Shown here piece by piece: positions 34,288 through 43,319 of a stretch of DNA of 64,000 nt. Position 1 is the stretch's first letter. Each line of letters begins with the position of its first letter. The notes under the pieces are model-generated. The model saw only the letters and a program-made list of their open reading frames with translations. It had not been told where the DNA came from and made no database searches. Made by a program: the position numbers and the translations under genes. The stretch is taken from the NCBI RefSeq assembly GCF_014200455.1, contig NZ_JACHBW010000015.1, forward strand, positions 124,001-188,000, in the 5' to 3' direction. The stretch comes from Paraburkholderia bannensis (GTDB lineage: Bacteria; Pseudomonadota; Gammaproteobacteria; Burkholderiales; Burkholderiaceae).

Positions 34288-35448
34288 TTAGAACTTGTGG
34301 CGGATACCGACGCGCACTGCGAGCTGGTTCTGCGAACCCGAACCCGACGGAGCGAAGATGCTCGACGACGAATCGCCGATCTGCGCCTGCACCGGCGTGC
34401 CCTTGTACGAACCCGAAGCTTCTTCGTAAGCGACGAGGCCGTAGACATCCGTGCGCTTGCTCAGAGCGTAGTCGATCGAACCGTTGGCCTGGTTCCAGTG
34501 CGCGTTGAACAGACCCGAAGCGCGCGAGTACGTGTAGCCCACCGCGCCCGTCAGAGCCGGCGTGAAGGCGTACTTGACGCCGGCTTCGTACGCGTTGAAC
34601 AGCGTCGACGAACCCGTGATCGGCAGGAAGCGCGTGTTCGTCCACAGCAGCCATGCGGTAGCCGGGCCGAAGACGTAGCGGCCGCCGAAGCCGAACGAAC
34701 GCAGGTCACGCACGGCGCTCGGCGTAGCGGCGTTGATGTTGGCCAGCGACGTCGAGAACGCCGGCGCTGCCGCTGCCGGGTACGTGATGTCCGTGTATGC
34801 GCCGCCCAGGCTGAACGGGCCGTATGCGTAGTTCGCGCCGAAGCTGTAGGCACGCGACGACGACGTCGTAGCGGTCGTCGGAGCGCCGGCGAACGATGTC
34901 GTGTTCGAGAAGCCATACAGGCCGCCGAACGTGAAGCCCGAGAAGTTCACGCTCTGGAACTTGACGGCGTTGTTGATACGGCTCGACGTGAGCTGGTCGA
35001 CGTCATTGACGTGGTAGGCCCAGTTGCCCGAAACCGTGTTGCCGCCCGTCGAGTACAGCGAACCGAGGATGTCGGTGCTGAACGAGTATTGACGGCCGAA
35101 CGTGATCGAACCGATGTTGCTTTGCGTCAGGCCGACATAGGCTTGACGGCCGAACATCGCGCCGCCTTGACCTGCCGTGCCGTTGCCGCTGTTGAAGCCG
35201 TTTTCAAGGACGAAGATCGCCTTGAGGCCGCCGCCCAGGTCTTCCGAGCCGCGCAGGCCCCAACGGCTGCCTTGAGCGACGCCGTCGCCGTACGTGAAGG
35301 CCTTCGAGCTGCCCTTCGATGCGTTGGTCGTGTGGTTGATGTAGTTCACACCCGCGTCGATCAGGCCATACAGCGTCACGCTGCTTTGTGCGTGAGCGGA
35401 ACCGGCGATCAGGCCGAGGATAGCGGTGGTCAGAATTTTCTTTTTCAA
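34288..35448 (-). CDS. Outer-membrane porin (Gram-negative porin, OmpC-like)
   Basis: A 386-residue porin. The start is TTG, preceded by GGAGAAACAG, giving MKKKILTTAILGLIAGSAHA and mature QSSVTLYGLIDAG. SRWGLRGSEDLGGGLKA and FGRQAYVGLTQ match the first porin at 3952, and it ends GIRHKF with the terminal Phe. It is transcribed alone. The AT-rich 490-bp upstream region contains a direct repeat of ATGTCGCTG. Codon use is strongly biased to highly expressed codons, consistent with a major porin. Confidence 0.95.
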   Translation of the reverse strand: MKKKILTTAILGLIAGSAHAQSSVTLYGLIDAGVNYINHTTNASKGSSKAFTYGDGVAQGSRWGLRGSEDLGGGLKAIFVLENGFNSGNGTAGQGGAMFGRQAYVGLTQSNIGSITFGRQYSFSTDILGSLYSTGGNTVSGNWAYHVNDVDQLTSSRINNAVKFQSVNFSGFTFGGLYGFSNTTSFAGAPTTATTSSSRAYSFGANYAYGPFSLGGAYTDITYPAAAAPAFSTSLANINAATPSAVRDLRSFGFGGRYVFGPATAWLLWTNTRFLPITGSSTLFNAYEAGVKYAFTPALTGAVGYTYSRASGLFNAHWNQANGSIDYALSKRTDVYGLVAYEEASGSYKGTPVQAQIGDSSSSIFAPSGSGSQNQLAVRVGIRHKF

Positions 35449-35886
35449 CTGTTTCTCCGGATGAAGGAAAGTAAGTCTCCGGCCTCGTACGGGCCGGTTG
35501 ATGTGTCGCGCTGCAATTTAAGGGTCGCTAGCTAAAGAAATGTGACAGTAAGGATATGTCGCTGAAATGTCGCTGTTATGTGGTGTGAATGCGACAGCAG
35601 CCTTGTGACCCGGTGGAAGCGGCTGAAAGCCTTGCCGTTATTGGCATTGCCAGAAAATGACGGGGCTTTGGAGGCCACGGCGGTGCGCCGGATGACCTTT
35701 ATAAGATTTTCTGCTTTGTAAGGTTGGCCAGGCGATTTGCATGAATGTGATGTTATTTTTTTGATGCAAATGCGGCGGCGCAAGGCAAGTGTTAGCGCCC
35801 TTTATTGACCGGAAAAAGCCGCTATTGTGACGATTTTTGCAATATTCGCCTTTGGCTCACGGGCTTCCGGGCAGCCAGAAATGACC
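35449..35886. promoter_or_regulatory. AT-rich regulatory region upstream of the second porin
   Basis: About 440 bp, lower in GC than its surroundings. ATGTCGCTG occurs twice at 11-bp spacing (near 35554-35573), with an inverted GCGACAGC about 25 bp further on, all on the porin's promoter side. Such helical-phase direct repeats suggest binding of an OmpR-like or other dimeric regulator. No coding sequence is supported here. Confidence 0.45.
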
Positions 35887-35916
35887 ACGCCCCGGCTTGT
35901 TCCCAAGCCGGGGCGT
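35887..35916 (-). terminator. Stem-loop after the aspartoacylase-like gene
   Basis: A perfect 13-bp stem, arms 35887-35899 (ACGCCCCGGCTTG) and 35904-35916, with a 4-base loop, 21 bases after the stop of the minus-strand gene; T-run weak. Confidence 0.75.
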
Positions 35917-35936
35917 TGAGCCGATTCTTCGAGCGA

Positions 35937-37052
35937 TCAGAGCGACAGCAGCGAGCCTGAACGGATTGGCGTGTCGCCTGCAATGCGCGCGATTTCCATC
36001 CCGGCGGTCGCGAAACGCGCGCTGTGACGCGCGTACATCACGCCGCTCACGCTCGCGCTGAGCGTGGTCACTTCATCGGTGAGCGGGTTGACGATGTCGG
36101 CCACCGGCGTGCCCGCGTCGATCCATGCGCCGCAGTCCGCACGGAACACGATCACGCCGCTGGCGGGCGCGACGATCGGCTCGGTGCCCGCCAGCGGCGT
36201 GGCCGGATGCGCGAGCGGCGGCAGCGGGGACGCCGTGGCGTCGATCACGCCGCGCGTGATCAGGTAATCGACGATAGCCTGCGCGTCGTGCTCGGCGAAT
36301 TCGTGCGAGACGTCGCGCTGGCTGCGCAACTCCACGGTCACCGAAATCGAGCCGTGCGGAATCGGGAAACGCCCGCCAAACTGTTCGCGCAGCGCCGTCC
36401 AGCAGAAGCTGTGAATCTCGTCGAACGGATTGCCGATCGAATTGAGCGCGAGCAGCGACGCCTTGGCGTCCAGATAACGCGCAAGCGGCTCGACGTCGGG
36501 CCAGATTTCGGGATTTGTGTAGATGTGCATCGCGGCTTCCCAGTCGCAGTGCAGGTCCAGCACGATATCGGCGTCGTAGGACAGGCGTTGCAGCGCGAGG
36601 CGCTGCGAGTCGAGTTCGGTCTTCGGCTGCACGGCGGCCAGACCTTCGCCCATCAAGGCGCGGATCGCCATGAGGTTGGCGTGGGCGTCGGGGCCCAGGC
36701 GCGACTCGACCTGCGGCAACACGAGCGCCGTCAGTTCGTGGAAGTTGCGGTTGAAGTTCTGCGCGGTGTTCGACTCGAAGCGGCCCGCGAGATGGCCGAG
36801 CCATTGCTGGTTCAGCCCGATCGGGTTCGCCACCGGCACGACCACGACTTCGCCGCGCATGCGCCCGGCGGCTTCGTGCGCGGCGAGCTTGCGGCGCAGC
36901 GCCCAGCAGACCAGCATGCCGGGCAATTCGTCGGCGTGCAGCGACGACTGCACATAGACCTTGGCGCCGCCTGGCTGGCCGTAGTGGAAACTCGTGATCT
37001 CTCGCGCGGTGCCCAGTGCGGGCGCAATCAACGGATGGTGGTGGGTTTGCAT
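35937..37052 (-). CDS. Succinylglutamate desuccinylase/aspartoacylase family (M14-like) zinc hydrolase
   Basis: A 371-residue protein. The zinc site is recognisable as SSLHADELPGM (His and Glu, about residues 36-46) and DLHCDWEAAMHIY (His near 167); Arg and Asn in NFNRNFHEL bind substrate carboxylate. The C-terminal part (about 290-371, IVAPASGVIVFRADCGAWIDAGTPVADIV) is a lipoyl-like beta barrel common in this subgroup. It probably removes an acyl group from an N-acyl amino acid. It is next downstream of an amino-acid binding protein gene but separated by a terminator. Confidence 0.85.
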   Translation of the reverse strand: MQTHHHPLIAPALGTAREITSFHYGQPGGAKVYVQSSLHADELPGMLVCWALRRKLAAHEAAGRMRGEVVVVPVANPIGLNQQWLGHLAGRFESNTAQNFNRNFHELTALVLPQVESRLGPDAHANLMAIRALMGEGLAAVQPKTELDSQRLALQRLSYDADIVLDLHCDWEAAMHIYTNPEIWPDVEPLARYLDAKASLLALNSIGNPFDEIHSFCWTALREQFGGRFPIPHGSISVTVELRSQRDVSHEFAEHDAQAIVDYLITRGVIDATASPLPPLAHPATPLAGTEPIVAPASGVIVFRADCGAWIDAGTPVADIVNPLTDEVTTLSASVSGVMYARHSARFATAGMEIARIAGDTPIRSGSLLSL

Positions 37053-37216
37053 GATGGGTGTGCGCGTGGCGCTTGAGGCGCGAGGCGCGTTATCCGAGCC
37101 TGTCCGGGTGGGTGGCCCGCGAGCGGGCCGATCCCCATGATCTTAGCCGATCCGCCGGATCGACAGAAACCGCGGGGCGCAACCGCGAGACAGAAACACA
37201 CGGAGCCCAAAAACAA

Positions 37217-37245
37217 AAAGCCCGAACCGCGAGGGTTCGGGCTTT
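37217..37245 (-). terminator. Terminator of the amino-acid binding protein gene
   Basis: Perfect 12-bp stem (arms 37217-37228 and 37234-37245), 5-base loop; on the minus strand it is followed by TTTTTGTTTTTGG. Confidence 0.9.
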
Positions 37246-37266
37246 CGACCGGGCAGTTAAAACCGC

Positions 37267-38034
37267 TTAGCCGCCGTACACGTCGAAGTCGAAGTATTTG
37301 GCTTCGATCTTCTTGTACGTGCCGTCCTTGATCATGTCGGCGATAGCCTTGTCGATCTTGGCCTTCAGGTCGGCGTCTTCCTTACGCAGGCCGATAGCGG
37401 CCGCGCCCGTCGGGATTTCCTTGCCGGCGAACTGGAAGCCTGCGCCGCGCGGGGTCTTCAGGAAGCCCAGGTCAGCCTGCACTTCGTCCTGCAGCGCTGC
37501 GTCCAGACGGCCCGAGATCAGGTCGGCGTAGACCTGGTCCTGGTTCTGGTAGGGAACGACGTTGACGCCCTTGGGCGCCCAGTTGTCCTTCGCGTAGGTT
37601 TCCTGGATCGTGCCTTGTTCGACGCCCACCGACTTGCCCTTGAGCGAGTCAGCCGTCGGCTGGTAGGTGGTGCCCTTCTTGGCGACCAGGCGCGTCGGCG
37701 TGTCGAACAGCTTGGCCGAGAAGGCGATTTGTTCCTGGCGCTGCGGGGTGATCGTCATCGACGAAAGCACGCCGTCGAACTTCTTGGCCTTCAGGCCCGG
37801 GATCATGCCGTCGAAATCCTGCTCGACCCACACGCACTTTGCGTTCAAGCGCTTGCAGATTTCGTTGCCGAGGTCGATGTCGAAGCCGACCAGCTTGCCA
37901 TCGGGGGCTTTCGATTCGAACGGAGCGTAGCTCGCGTCTACGCCAAAGCGCACGGTGGACCAATCCTTGGCATAGGCGGCGCTAGCCGAAACGGCCAGCA
38001 GGGCAACCGACAGGGTGGCAAGCAGTTTCTTCAC
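37267..38034 (-). CDS. ABC transporter substrate-binding protein for basic amino acids (HisJ/ArgT-like)
   Basis: A 255-residue periplasmic binding protein: signal peptide MKKLLATLSVALLAVSASAAYA, then the family 3 motif VRFGVDASYAPFESKAPDGKLVGFDIDLGNEIC. CVWVEQDFDGMIPGLKAKKFD and SSMTITPQRQEQIAFS match lysine/arginine/ornithine or histidine binding proteins. No permease or ATPase genes adjoin it, so it is an orphan that must work with a transporter encoded elsewhere. Confidence 0.92.
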   Translation of the reverse strand: MKKLLATLSVALLAVSASAAYAKDWSTVRFGVDASYAPFESKAPDGKLVGFDIDLGNEICKRLNAKCVWVEQDFDGMIPGLKAKKFDGVLSSMTITPQRQEQIAFSAKLFDTPTRLVAKKGTTYQPTADSLKGKSVGVEQGTIQETYAKDNWAPKGVNVVPYQNQDQVYADLISGRLDAALQDEVQADLGFLKTPRGAGFQFAGKEIPTGAAAIGLRKEDADLKAKIDKAIADMIKDGTYKKIEAKYFDFDVYGG

Positions 38035-38506
38035 TCTCTTTACTCCTCTTATGGTTCATGGCGCGCCATGTGCGGTCGTGCCGCCACGGTGCATTTTTCC
38101 GGCGCGGCTCGCGCCGGAGATTCGGTTGTCCTCGCAAGCGTTGCTGCGAGCGGCGGCGAGAAGCTTACCCGGTCAAAAATGCTGCGTCGCTAGTGAAATA
38201 CCGGATGGCAAGCGAACAAGCGCTCTAAGGAGCGTTCGCCAATCTGTGCCGATGGACGCAAAGCCTTGTACTGAAAGGCTTTAGAGATGCTGGGAGGGCG
38301 TGCAAGGTGGGCGGCGGAAAACGGATTGCGATGCTCTGCCGCAACAGTCGCAGGCATGCGCCGGGCAGCGGCGGTCGCTACACGCGGCGCATGAAGGGAA
38401 GTTGAAATCGAAACGATGGCGTGCCGTTGGTTTCGTGGTTGGCGACGGCACGCCTTTGCCGCAATGCAGCAAGCTCAGATCATCAGATCACGCGTCGGAT
38501 CACGAA
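38035..38506. other. Intergenic region with GATCA repeats next to the phnM 3' end
   Basis: No gene is supported. Near phnM, GATCA occurs four times in 37 bases (38478, 38486, 38498, 38510; the last is inside phnM), mostly as CAGATCA. No clear terminator follows phnM. The left part is the promoter region of the binding-protein gene. Confidence 0.45.
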
Positions 38507-39640
38507 TCAGATCACACGTTGACCGGCGCGATACGTCGCGCGCGGCACCGGCAGCGTGTCGAGCATGGTCACGCGCACGAAGTCGGCGCGCAGACCCGGT
38601 TCGATCGCGCCACGGTCATCCAGACCAGCCTTGCTAGCCGGTTCCCACGAGACGGTGGCGAGCGCGCGCGGCAATGTCCAGCCGGCCTTGGTCACGAGGT
38701 CGAACGCGGCAGTCAGCAGGCTCGATGGCACGTAATCGGACGAGAGAATGTCGAGCAGGCCGGCCTGCGCCATTTCGAGCGCCGACACGTTGCCCGAATG
38801 CGAGCCGCCGCGCACGACATTGGGCGCACCCATGATCGTGGCGATGCCGCGCTTCTTCGCTTCTTCGGCAGCGGCGCGCGTGGTTGGGAATTCGGCCAGC
38901 ACGATGCCTTCGGCGGCAGCCTGCTCGACGTGCTCGACCAGCGTGTCGTCATGGCTCGCGAGCGGGATGTTACGCGTGCGGCAGCGTTCGACGATGGCGC
39001 GGCGGTGCGCGTCCGCGAATCGCTCCTGTTCGGTTTCCATCTCGGTGAGCAGGTTGTCGGCGTGTTCGTCGGTCCACTTGCCGTGGCGCTCCTGATAGCG
39101 ACGCCACTGCGCGCGATCGTGCCATTGGCGCTGGCCCGGCGTGTGGTCCATCACCGAGGCGAGGCGCAGCAGCGGATGCTCGCTCAGGATGTCGAACAGC
39201 TCGATCACGTCCTGCGTGGCGATTTCGCAGCGCAGGTGCAGGAAGTGGTCGGCGCGCAGCAGCTTGCGTTCGGAAAAGCGTGAGAGCGCGGCGGCGCTGG
39301 CCAGTTGCACGTCGCGGCCGCGCACGCCCACGGCCAGACGCGTGCCGATCGCGAGCGCATCGAATACCGTGGTGATGCCGGCGGCGGCGATCTGCGCGTC
39401 GTGGATCACGAAGGCGGCGTCGGTGTTCCAGTGCACGCCGGGGCGTGGCGCGAGGTGCTTTTCCAGGTTGTCGGTGTGCAGCTCGACGAGACCCGGCAGC
39501 AGAAAGTCGCCTTCCCAGTCCTCGGCTTCGGGCGCGGCGGTGGAGCCGCGCGAAATGTCGCGGATCGTCTCGCCTTCGACATGCAGCGTGCCGGTGAAAA
39601 CGTCGTCTCGCGTCACGATGCGAGCGTTCTTGATCAACAT
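38507..39640 (-). CDS. phnM: Alpha-D-ribose 1-methylphosphonate 5-triphosphate diphosphatase
   Basis: A 377-residue amidohydrolase-superfamily enzyme. LLPGLVELHTDNLEKHLAPRPGV carries the first metal ligands; DHTPGQRQW, LASHDDTLVEHVEQA and GAPNVVRGGSHSGN are conserved PhnM blocks with further His/Asp ligands. It removes pyrophosphate from the ribosyl phosphonate triphosphate before C-P bond cleavage. It is the last gene of phnGHIJKLM here, 83 bp after phnL. Confidence 0.95.
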   Translation of the reverse strand: MLIKNARIVTRDDVFTGTLHVEGETIRDISRGSTAAPEAEDWEGDFLLPGLVELHTDNLEKHLAPRPGVHWNTDAAFVIHDAQIAAAGITTVFDALAIGTRLAVGVRGRDVQLASAAALSRFSERKLLRADHFLHLRCEIATQDVIELFDILSEHPLLRLASVMDHTPGQRQWHDRAQWRRYQERHGKWTDEHADNLLTEMETEQERFADAHRRAIVERCRTRNIPLASHDDTLVEHVEQAAAEGIVLAEFPTTRAAAEEAKKRGIATIMGAPNVVRGGSHSGNVSALEMAQAGLLDILSSDYVPSSLLTAAFDLVTKAGWTLPRALATVSWEPASKAGLDDRGAIEPGLRADFVRVTMLDTLPVPRATYRAGQRVI

Positions 39641-39723
39641 CGTCAGGCTCCGGAAATCGGTTCTTGAATCACGGTTAAGGGTACGTAAAGCGGATTACGA
39701 ATGCATGTTCAGCGGGCCTGCGC

Positions 39724-40503
39724 TCAGGCTGCCTCGACCTCTGCCACGCGCGGCGCACGCAGCGCCAGCACGCGGGTAGCGACGCGTTCGCGCGTGTCCT
39801 CGTCGTGGAATACGCCCACGATCGCCGCGCCGCGCTCGCGCGCCTCGACGATCAGACCGGCCACCACTTCGCGGTTTTCCGCATCGAGTGAGGCTGTGGG
39901 TTCGTCGAGCAACAGCACGCGATGCTGTGCGATCAGACCGCGCGCGATGTTCACGCGCTGCTGCTCGCCGCCCGAAAACGTGGCGGGCGCGAGCGGCCAG
40001 AGACGTTGCGGCACGTTCAGACGTTCGAGCAAAGCGGCGGCGCGGGCGCGCGCTTCTTCCTCATCCACGCCGCGCGAAACCAGCGGCGCGGCCACGATAT
40101 CGAGCGCAGAAACACGTGGAATCACACGCAGAAACTGGCTCACGTAACCCACTACGTTGCGGCGCAGGCGCAAGACGTCGTGCGGTTGCGCGCCCGTGAT
40201 TTCCAGATGCTGGGTGGGCGCGGCGTCGTCGCGGATCGCGATCGAGCCGCCGCTCGCCAGATAGTTGCCGTACAGGCAGCGCAGGAAGGTGCTCTTGCCC
40301 GCGCCCGAGGGACCGACCAGCACGACGCATTCGCCGCGCGCCACGTCAAGCGACACGCCCGCGAGCGCGTCGATGCCGATGCCGCCCTGGCCATGCAGCG
40401 TGAAGGTCTTGCGCACGTCTTCGGCGCGCAGCATCAGCGCGGGGCGCTCGGCGAACGCGCGCGCGGCCGCGGAAACGGGGGAATTCAGTGTCATGACGTT
40501 CAT
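39724..40503 (-). CDS. phnL: C-P lyase system ATP-binding protein PhnL
   Basis: A 259-residue ABC-type ATPase starting MNVMTLNSPVSAAARAF. Walker A is VGPSGAGKST, the signature is FSGGEQQRVNIARG, Walker B is VLLLDEPTASLD. It is shorter and lacks transporter partners, as expected for PhnL, which acts with the PhnGHIJK core and triphosphate formation, not in import. Starts one base after the phnK stop. Confidence 0.94.
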   Translation of the reverse strand: MNVMTLNSPVSAAARAFAERPALMLRAEDVRKTFTLHGQGGIGIDALAGVSLDVARGECVVLVGPSGAGKSTFLRCLYGNYLASGGSIAIRDDAAPTQHLEITGAQPHDVLRLRRNVVGYVSQFLRVIPRVSALDIVAAPLVSRGVDEEEARARAAALLERLNVPQRLWPLAPATFSGGEQQRVNIARGLIAQHRVLLLDEPTASLDAENREVVAGLIVEARERGAAIVGVFHDEDTRERVATRVLALRAPRVAEVEAA

Positions 40504-40504
40504 C

Positions 40505-41287
40505 CTAGACCGGCAGCACGGAGGCCACCAACGTCTGCGTATAAGGGTGTTGAGGATCGTCCAGCACCTGGTCGGTCAGACCCGATTCGACCACCGTGCC
40601 GCCCTGCATCACCATCAGCCGGTGCGCGAGCAGACGCGCCACGCCAATATCGTGCGTGACGATCAGCACCGAAAGATGCAGCGTGGTCGTGAGCGTGCGC
40701 AGCAGATCGAGCAGACGCGCCTGCACGGACACGTCGAGACCTGCGGTGGGCTCGTCCATGAACACGAGGCGCGGTCCCGTGACCAGATTGCGCGCGATCT
40801 GCAGGCGTTGCTGCATGCCGCCCGAAAACGCCGAAGGCAGTTCGTCGATGCGGGTCTCGTCCAGCTCCACGCGGCGCATCCATTGCTGCGCGCTCGCGCG
40901 GATGCGCCCGTAATGGCGCGCGCCCACCGCCATCAGCGGCTCGCCAATGTTTGCGCCCGCCGACACGCCCGCGCGCAGCCCGTCGCGCGGATTCTGCTGC
41001 ACGAAACCCCATTCGGTGCGCGCAAGCAGACGGCGGCGCGGCTCCGAAAGCGTGCGCAGATCGAGCGTTTCGCCGTTCGCGCTGGTGTAGTCGAGCGCAC
41101 CGGCATCGGCGTCGGTGCGTAGCGCAAGCGTGTTGAGCAGCGTGGTCTTGCCCGACCCCGATTCGCCCACGATGCACAGCACCTCGCCCGGATACAGATC
41201 GAAGCTCACGTCGCGACAGCCGTTGCGCCCGCCGTACTGCTTCGTGAGGCCGCGTGCGCTCAAGAGCGGCTTCATCCCTGAATTCAT
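40505..41287 (-). CDS. phnK: C-P lyase core-associated ATP-binding protein PhnK
   Basis: A 260-residue ABC ATPase. The ATG at 41287 overlaps the phnJ stop (ATGA); a second ATG lies four codons in. Walker A GESGSGKTT, signature FSGGMQQRLQIARN and Walker B LVFMDEPTAGLD are intact. EWGFVQQNPRDGLR is characteristic of PhnK, which docks on PhnJ in the C-P lyase complex and drives its opening. Confidence 0.95.
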   Translation of the reverse strand: MNSGMKPLLSARGLTKQYGGRNGCRDVSFDLYPGEVLCIVGESGSGKTTLLNTLALRTDADAGALDYTSANGETLDLRTLSEPRRRLLARTEWGFVQQNPRDGLRAGVSAGANIGEPLMAVGARHYGRIRASAQQWMRRVELDETRIDELPSAFSGGMQQRLQIARNLVTGPRLVFMDEPTAGLDVSVQARLLDLLRTLTTTLHLSVLIVTHDIGVARLLAHRLMVMQGGTVVESGLTDQVLDDPQHPYTQTLVASVLPV

Positions 41288-42207
41288 GCTTGCGCTCCCG
41301 CTTGTTCGTGAATGACTTCGTGATCCTGAGTTTCGCGGCGTTCGTGGCAATAGTCGCTATCCGAACACACGAACATGCGCTTGCCCGCATCGTCGACGAT
41401 CATTTCGTCCAGGAAGCTCTCGCGCGAACCGCACAGCGCGCACGCATGTTCCCAGCGCTGCACCTCGAATGGATGATCGTCGAAATCGAGCGATTTCACC
41501 GGCGTATAAGGCGGAATCGCGTAGATGCGTCGCTCGCGGCCCGCGCCGAATAGTTGCAGCGCGGCGTTCATATGCAGCTTGGGATTGTCGAATTTCGGAA
41601 TCGGCGAAGGCGAGGTGAGGTAGCGCCCGTTGACCGTCACCGGATAATCGTACGTGGTGGCGATGCTGCCGTGCTGCACGATGTCCTCGTAAAGCTTCAC
41701 GCTGATCAGGCCGTAATCGGCAAGCGCATGCAGCTTCTTGCATTCGGCCACGCGCGGCTCCAGCCTGAACAGCGGTTCGGGCATCGGCACCTGGTAGACG
41801 AGGATCTGCTTGTCCGTGAGCGGCGTTTCCGGAATGCGGTGGCGCGTCTGCACGATGGTCGCTTCGCGGGTGCGGCGCGTGGTGGCCACGCCGGTGGTGC
41901 GCGCGAAAAAGCGGCGGATGTTCACCGCGTTGGTCGTATCGTCCGAGCCTTGATCGATGACCTTGAGCGTGTCTTTCGCGCCGATGATCGCCGCCGTCAC
42001 CTGAATGCCGCCCGTGCCCCAGCCATACGGCAGCGGCATTTCGCGCGAGGCGAACGGCACCTGATAGCCCGGCACCGCCACGGCCTTGAGCAGGGCGCGG
42101 CGGATCATGCGCTTGGTCTGCTCGTCGAGATAGGCGAAGTTGTAGCCGTCGGCGGCCTGCGTTTCGTGCGAGGCGAGCGAGGTGTCGAATATATCGGGCG
42201 CGTTCAT
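41284..42207 (-). CDS. phnJ: Carbon-phosphorus lyase, radical SAM subunit PhnJ
   Basis: A 307-residue protein. The unusual C-terminal cluster-binding cysteines are Cys256, Cys259, Cys281 and Cys287 (in ACALCGS and VCSDSDYC); compared with E. coli Cys241, 244, 266 and 272 as I recall them, all four are shifted by exactly 15. Gly47 in VAVPGYQVPF corresponds to the glycyl radical Gly32. All catalytic residues are therefore present. It cleaves the C-P bond of ribosyl phosphonates, releasing for example methane from methylphosphonate. Overlaps both neighbours by 4 bases. Confidence 0.97.
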   Translation of the reverse strand: MNAPDIFDTSLASHETQAADGYNFAYLDEQTKRMIRRALLKAVAVPGYQVPFASREMPLPYGWGTGGIQVTAAIIGAKDTLKVIDQGSDDTTNAVNIRRFFARTTGVATTRRTREATIVQTRHRIPETPLTDKQILVYQVPMPEPLFRLEPRVAECKKLHALADYGLISVKLYEDIVQHGSIATTYDYPVTVNGRYLTSPSPIPKFDNPKLHMNAALQLFGAGRERRIYAIPPYTPVKSLDFDDHPFEVQRWEHACALCGSRESFLDEMIVDDAGKRMFVCSDSDYCHERRETQDHEVIHEQAGAQA

Positions 42208-43319
42208 GCGGCCTCTCCCGTTTGCAGTTCGTCGCCGGGCTGTTCGCCATGCTGCGCGCGCAGGCGGCGCACGAGTTCGAGCTCGGCCTGGAAGTCGACG
42301 TAATGCGGCAATTTTAGATGCTGCACGAAGCCCGACGCTTCCACATTGTCGCTATGCGAAAGCATGAATTCGATGTCCTGAGTGGGCGAGGCGAGCGTTT
42401 CGCCCAACTCCTCGGCGCGCAGCGCGCGATCGACCAGCGCCATCGCCATGGCCTTGCGTTCGCCATGGCCGAAGGTGAGGCCGTAGCCTTGCGTGAAGGC
42501 CGGCGGCATGTCCTTGCTGCCCGCGAACTGGTTGATCATCTGACATTCGGTCAGCTCGATCTCGCCGATTTCGACCGCTTCGCCCAGTTCGTCCAGCACC
42601 ATTTCCACGGCTACGGCGCCAAAGCGGATCTCGCCCGCGAACGGATGCGAGTGCGCGTAGCCGCGCTGCGTGGCGTAGCCCATGGCCAGCAGGAAGCCTT
42701 CGTCGCCGCGCGCGAGGTTCTGCAGGCGCACGCTGCGATCGGCGGGAAACGACAGCGGTTCGCGCGACAGGTCACCCGGTTCGATGCCTTCGCCGGTGAC
42801 GGTTTCCTGCTCGATCAGGCCTTCGCTGTTCAGCAGCGTGACGACGCGTGGCATGGCTTCCTGCGGCGCATTGGGTTGCGAAGTCGGTTCGGGATCCGAA
42901 TCATCATCGCCTTGAGCGAGTAACGTGAAATCCAGCAGACGTTGCGTGTAATCGTAGGTCGCGCCCAGCACCTGGCCGCCGGGCACGTCCTTGAAGGTCG
43001 CGGAAATGCGGCGCTCGACGTCCATATGTCCGGTGTCCACGGGCACCGTGTAACCAAAGCGCGGTAACGTGGTGCGATAGGCGCGCAGCAGAAAAATCGC
43101 TTCGACCAGATCGCCCGCAGCCTGCTTGATGGCGAGCGCGGCGAGTTCTTCGTCGTAGACCGAGCCTTCGGCCATCACGCGCGCCACAGCCAGGCGCATC
43201 TGTTCGCGGATCTGCGCGACGGAGAGTTCGGGCACGTTCGTGTCGCCACGGCGGGCTTTGTCGAGCAGACGCCACGACGCTTCGATCGCGCGCTCTCCTC
43301 CTTTGACGGCGACGTACAT
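42204..43319 (-). CDS. phnI: C-P lyase core subunit PhnI
   Basis: A 371-residue protein starting MYVAVKGGERAIEASWRLLDKARRG, the family N-terminus; the ATG overlaps the phnH stop by one base. GYATQRGYAHSHPFAGEIRFG, GEIELTECQMINQF and GYGLTFGHGERKAMAMALVDRAL are conserved blocks. With PhnG, H and L it forms the ribosyl phosphonate triphosphate. Slightly longer than E. coli PhnI (354), due to an acidic insert DDDSDPEPTSQP. Confidence 0.95.
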   Translation of the reverse strand: MYVAVKGGERAIEASWRLLDKARRGDTNVPELSVAQIREQMRLAVARVMAEGSVYDEELAALAIKQAAGDLVEAIFLLRAYRTTLPRFGYTVPVDTGHMDVERRISATFKDVPGGQVLGATYDYTQRLLDFTLLAQGDDDSDPEPTSQPNAPQEAMPRVVTLLNSEGLIEQETVTGEGIEPGDLSREPLSFPADRSVRLQNLARGDEGFLLAMGYATQRGYAHSHPFAGEIRFGAVAVEMVLDELGEAVEIGEIELTECQMINQFAGSKDMPPAFTQGYGLTFGHGERKAMAMALVDRALRAEELGETLASPTQDIEFMLSHSDNVEASGFVQHLKLPHYVDFQAELELVRRLRAQHGEQPGDELQTGEAA

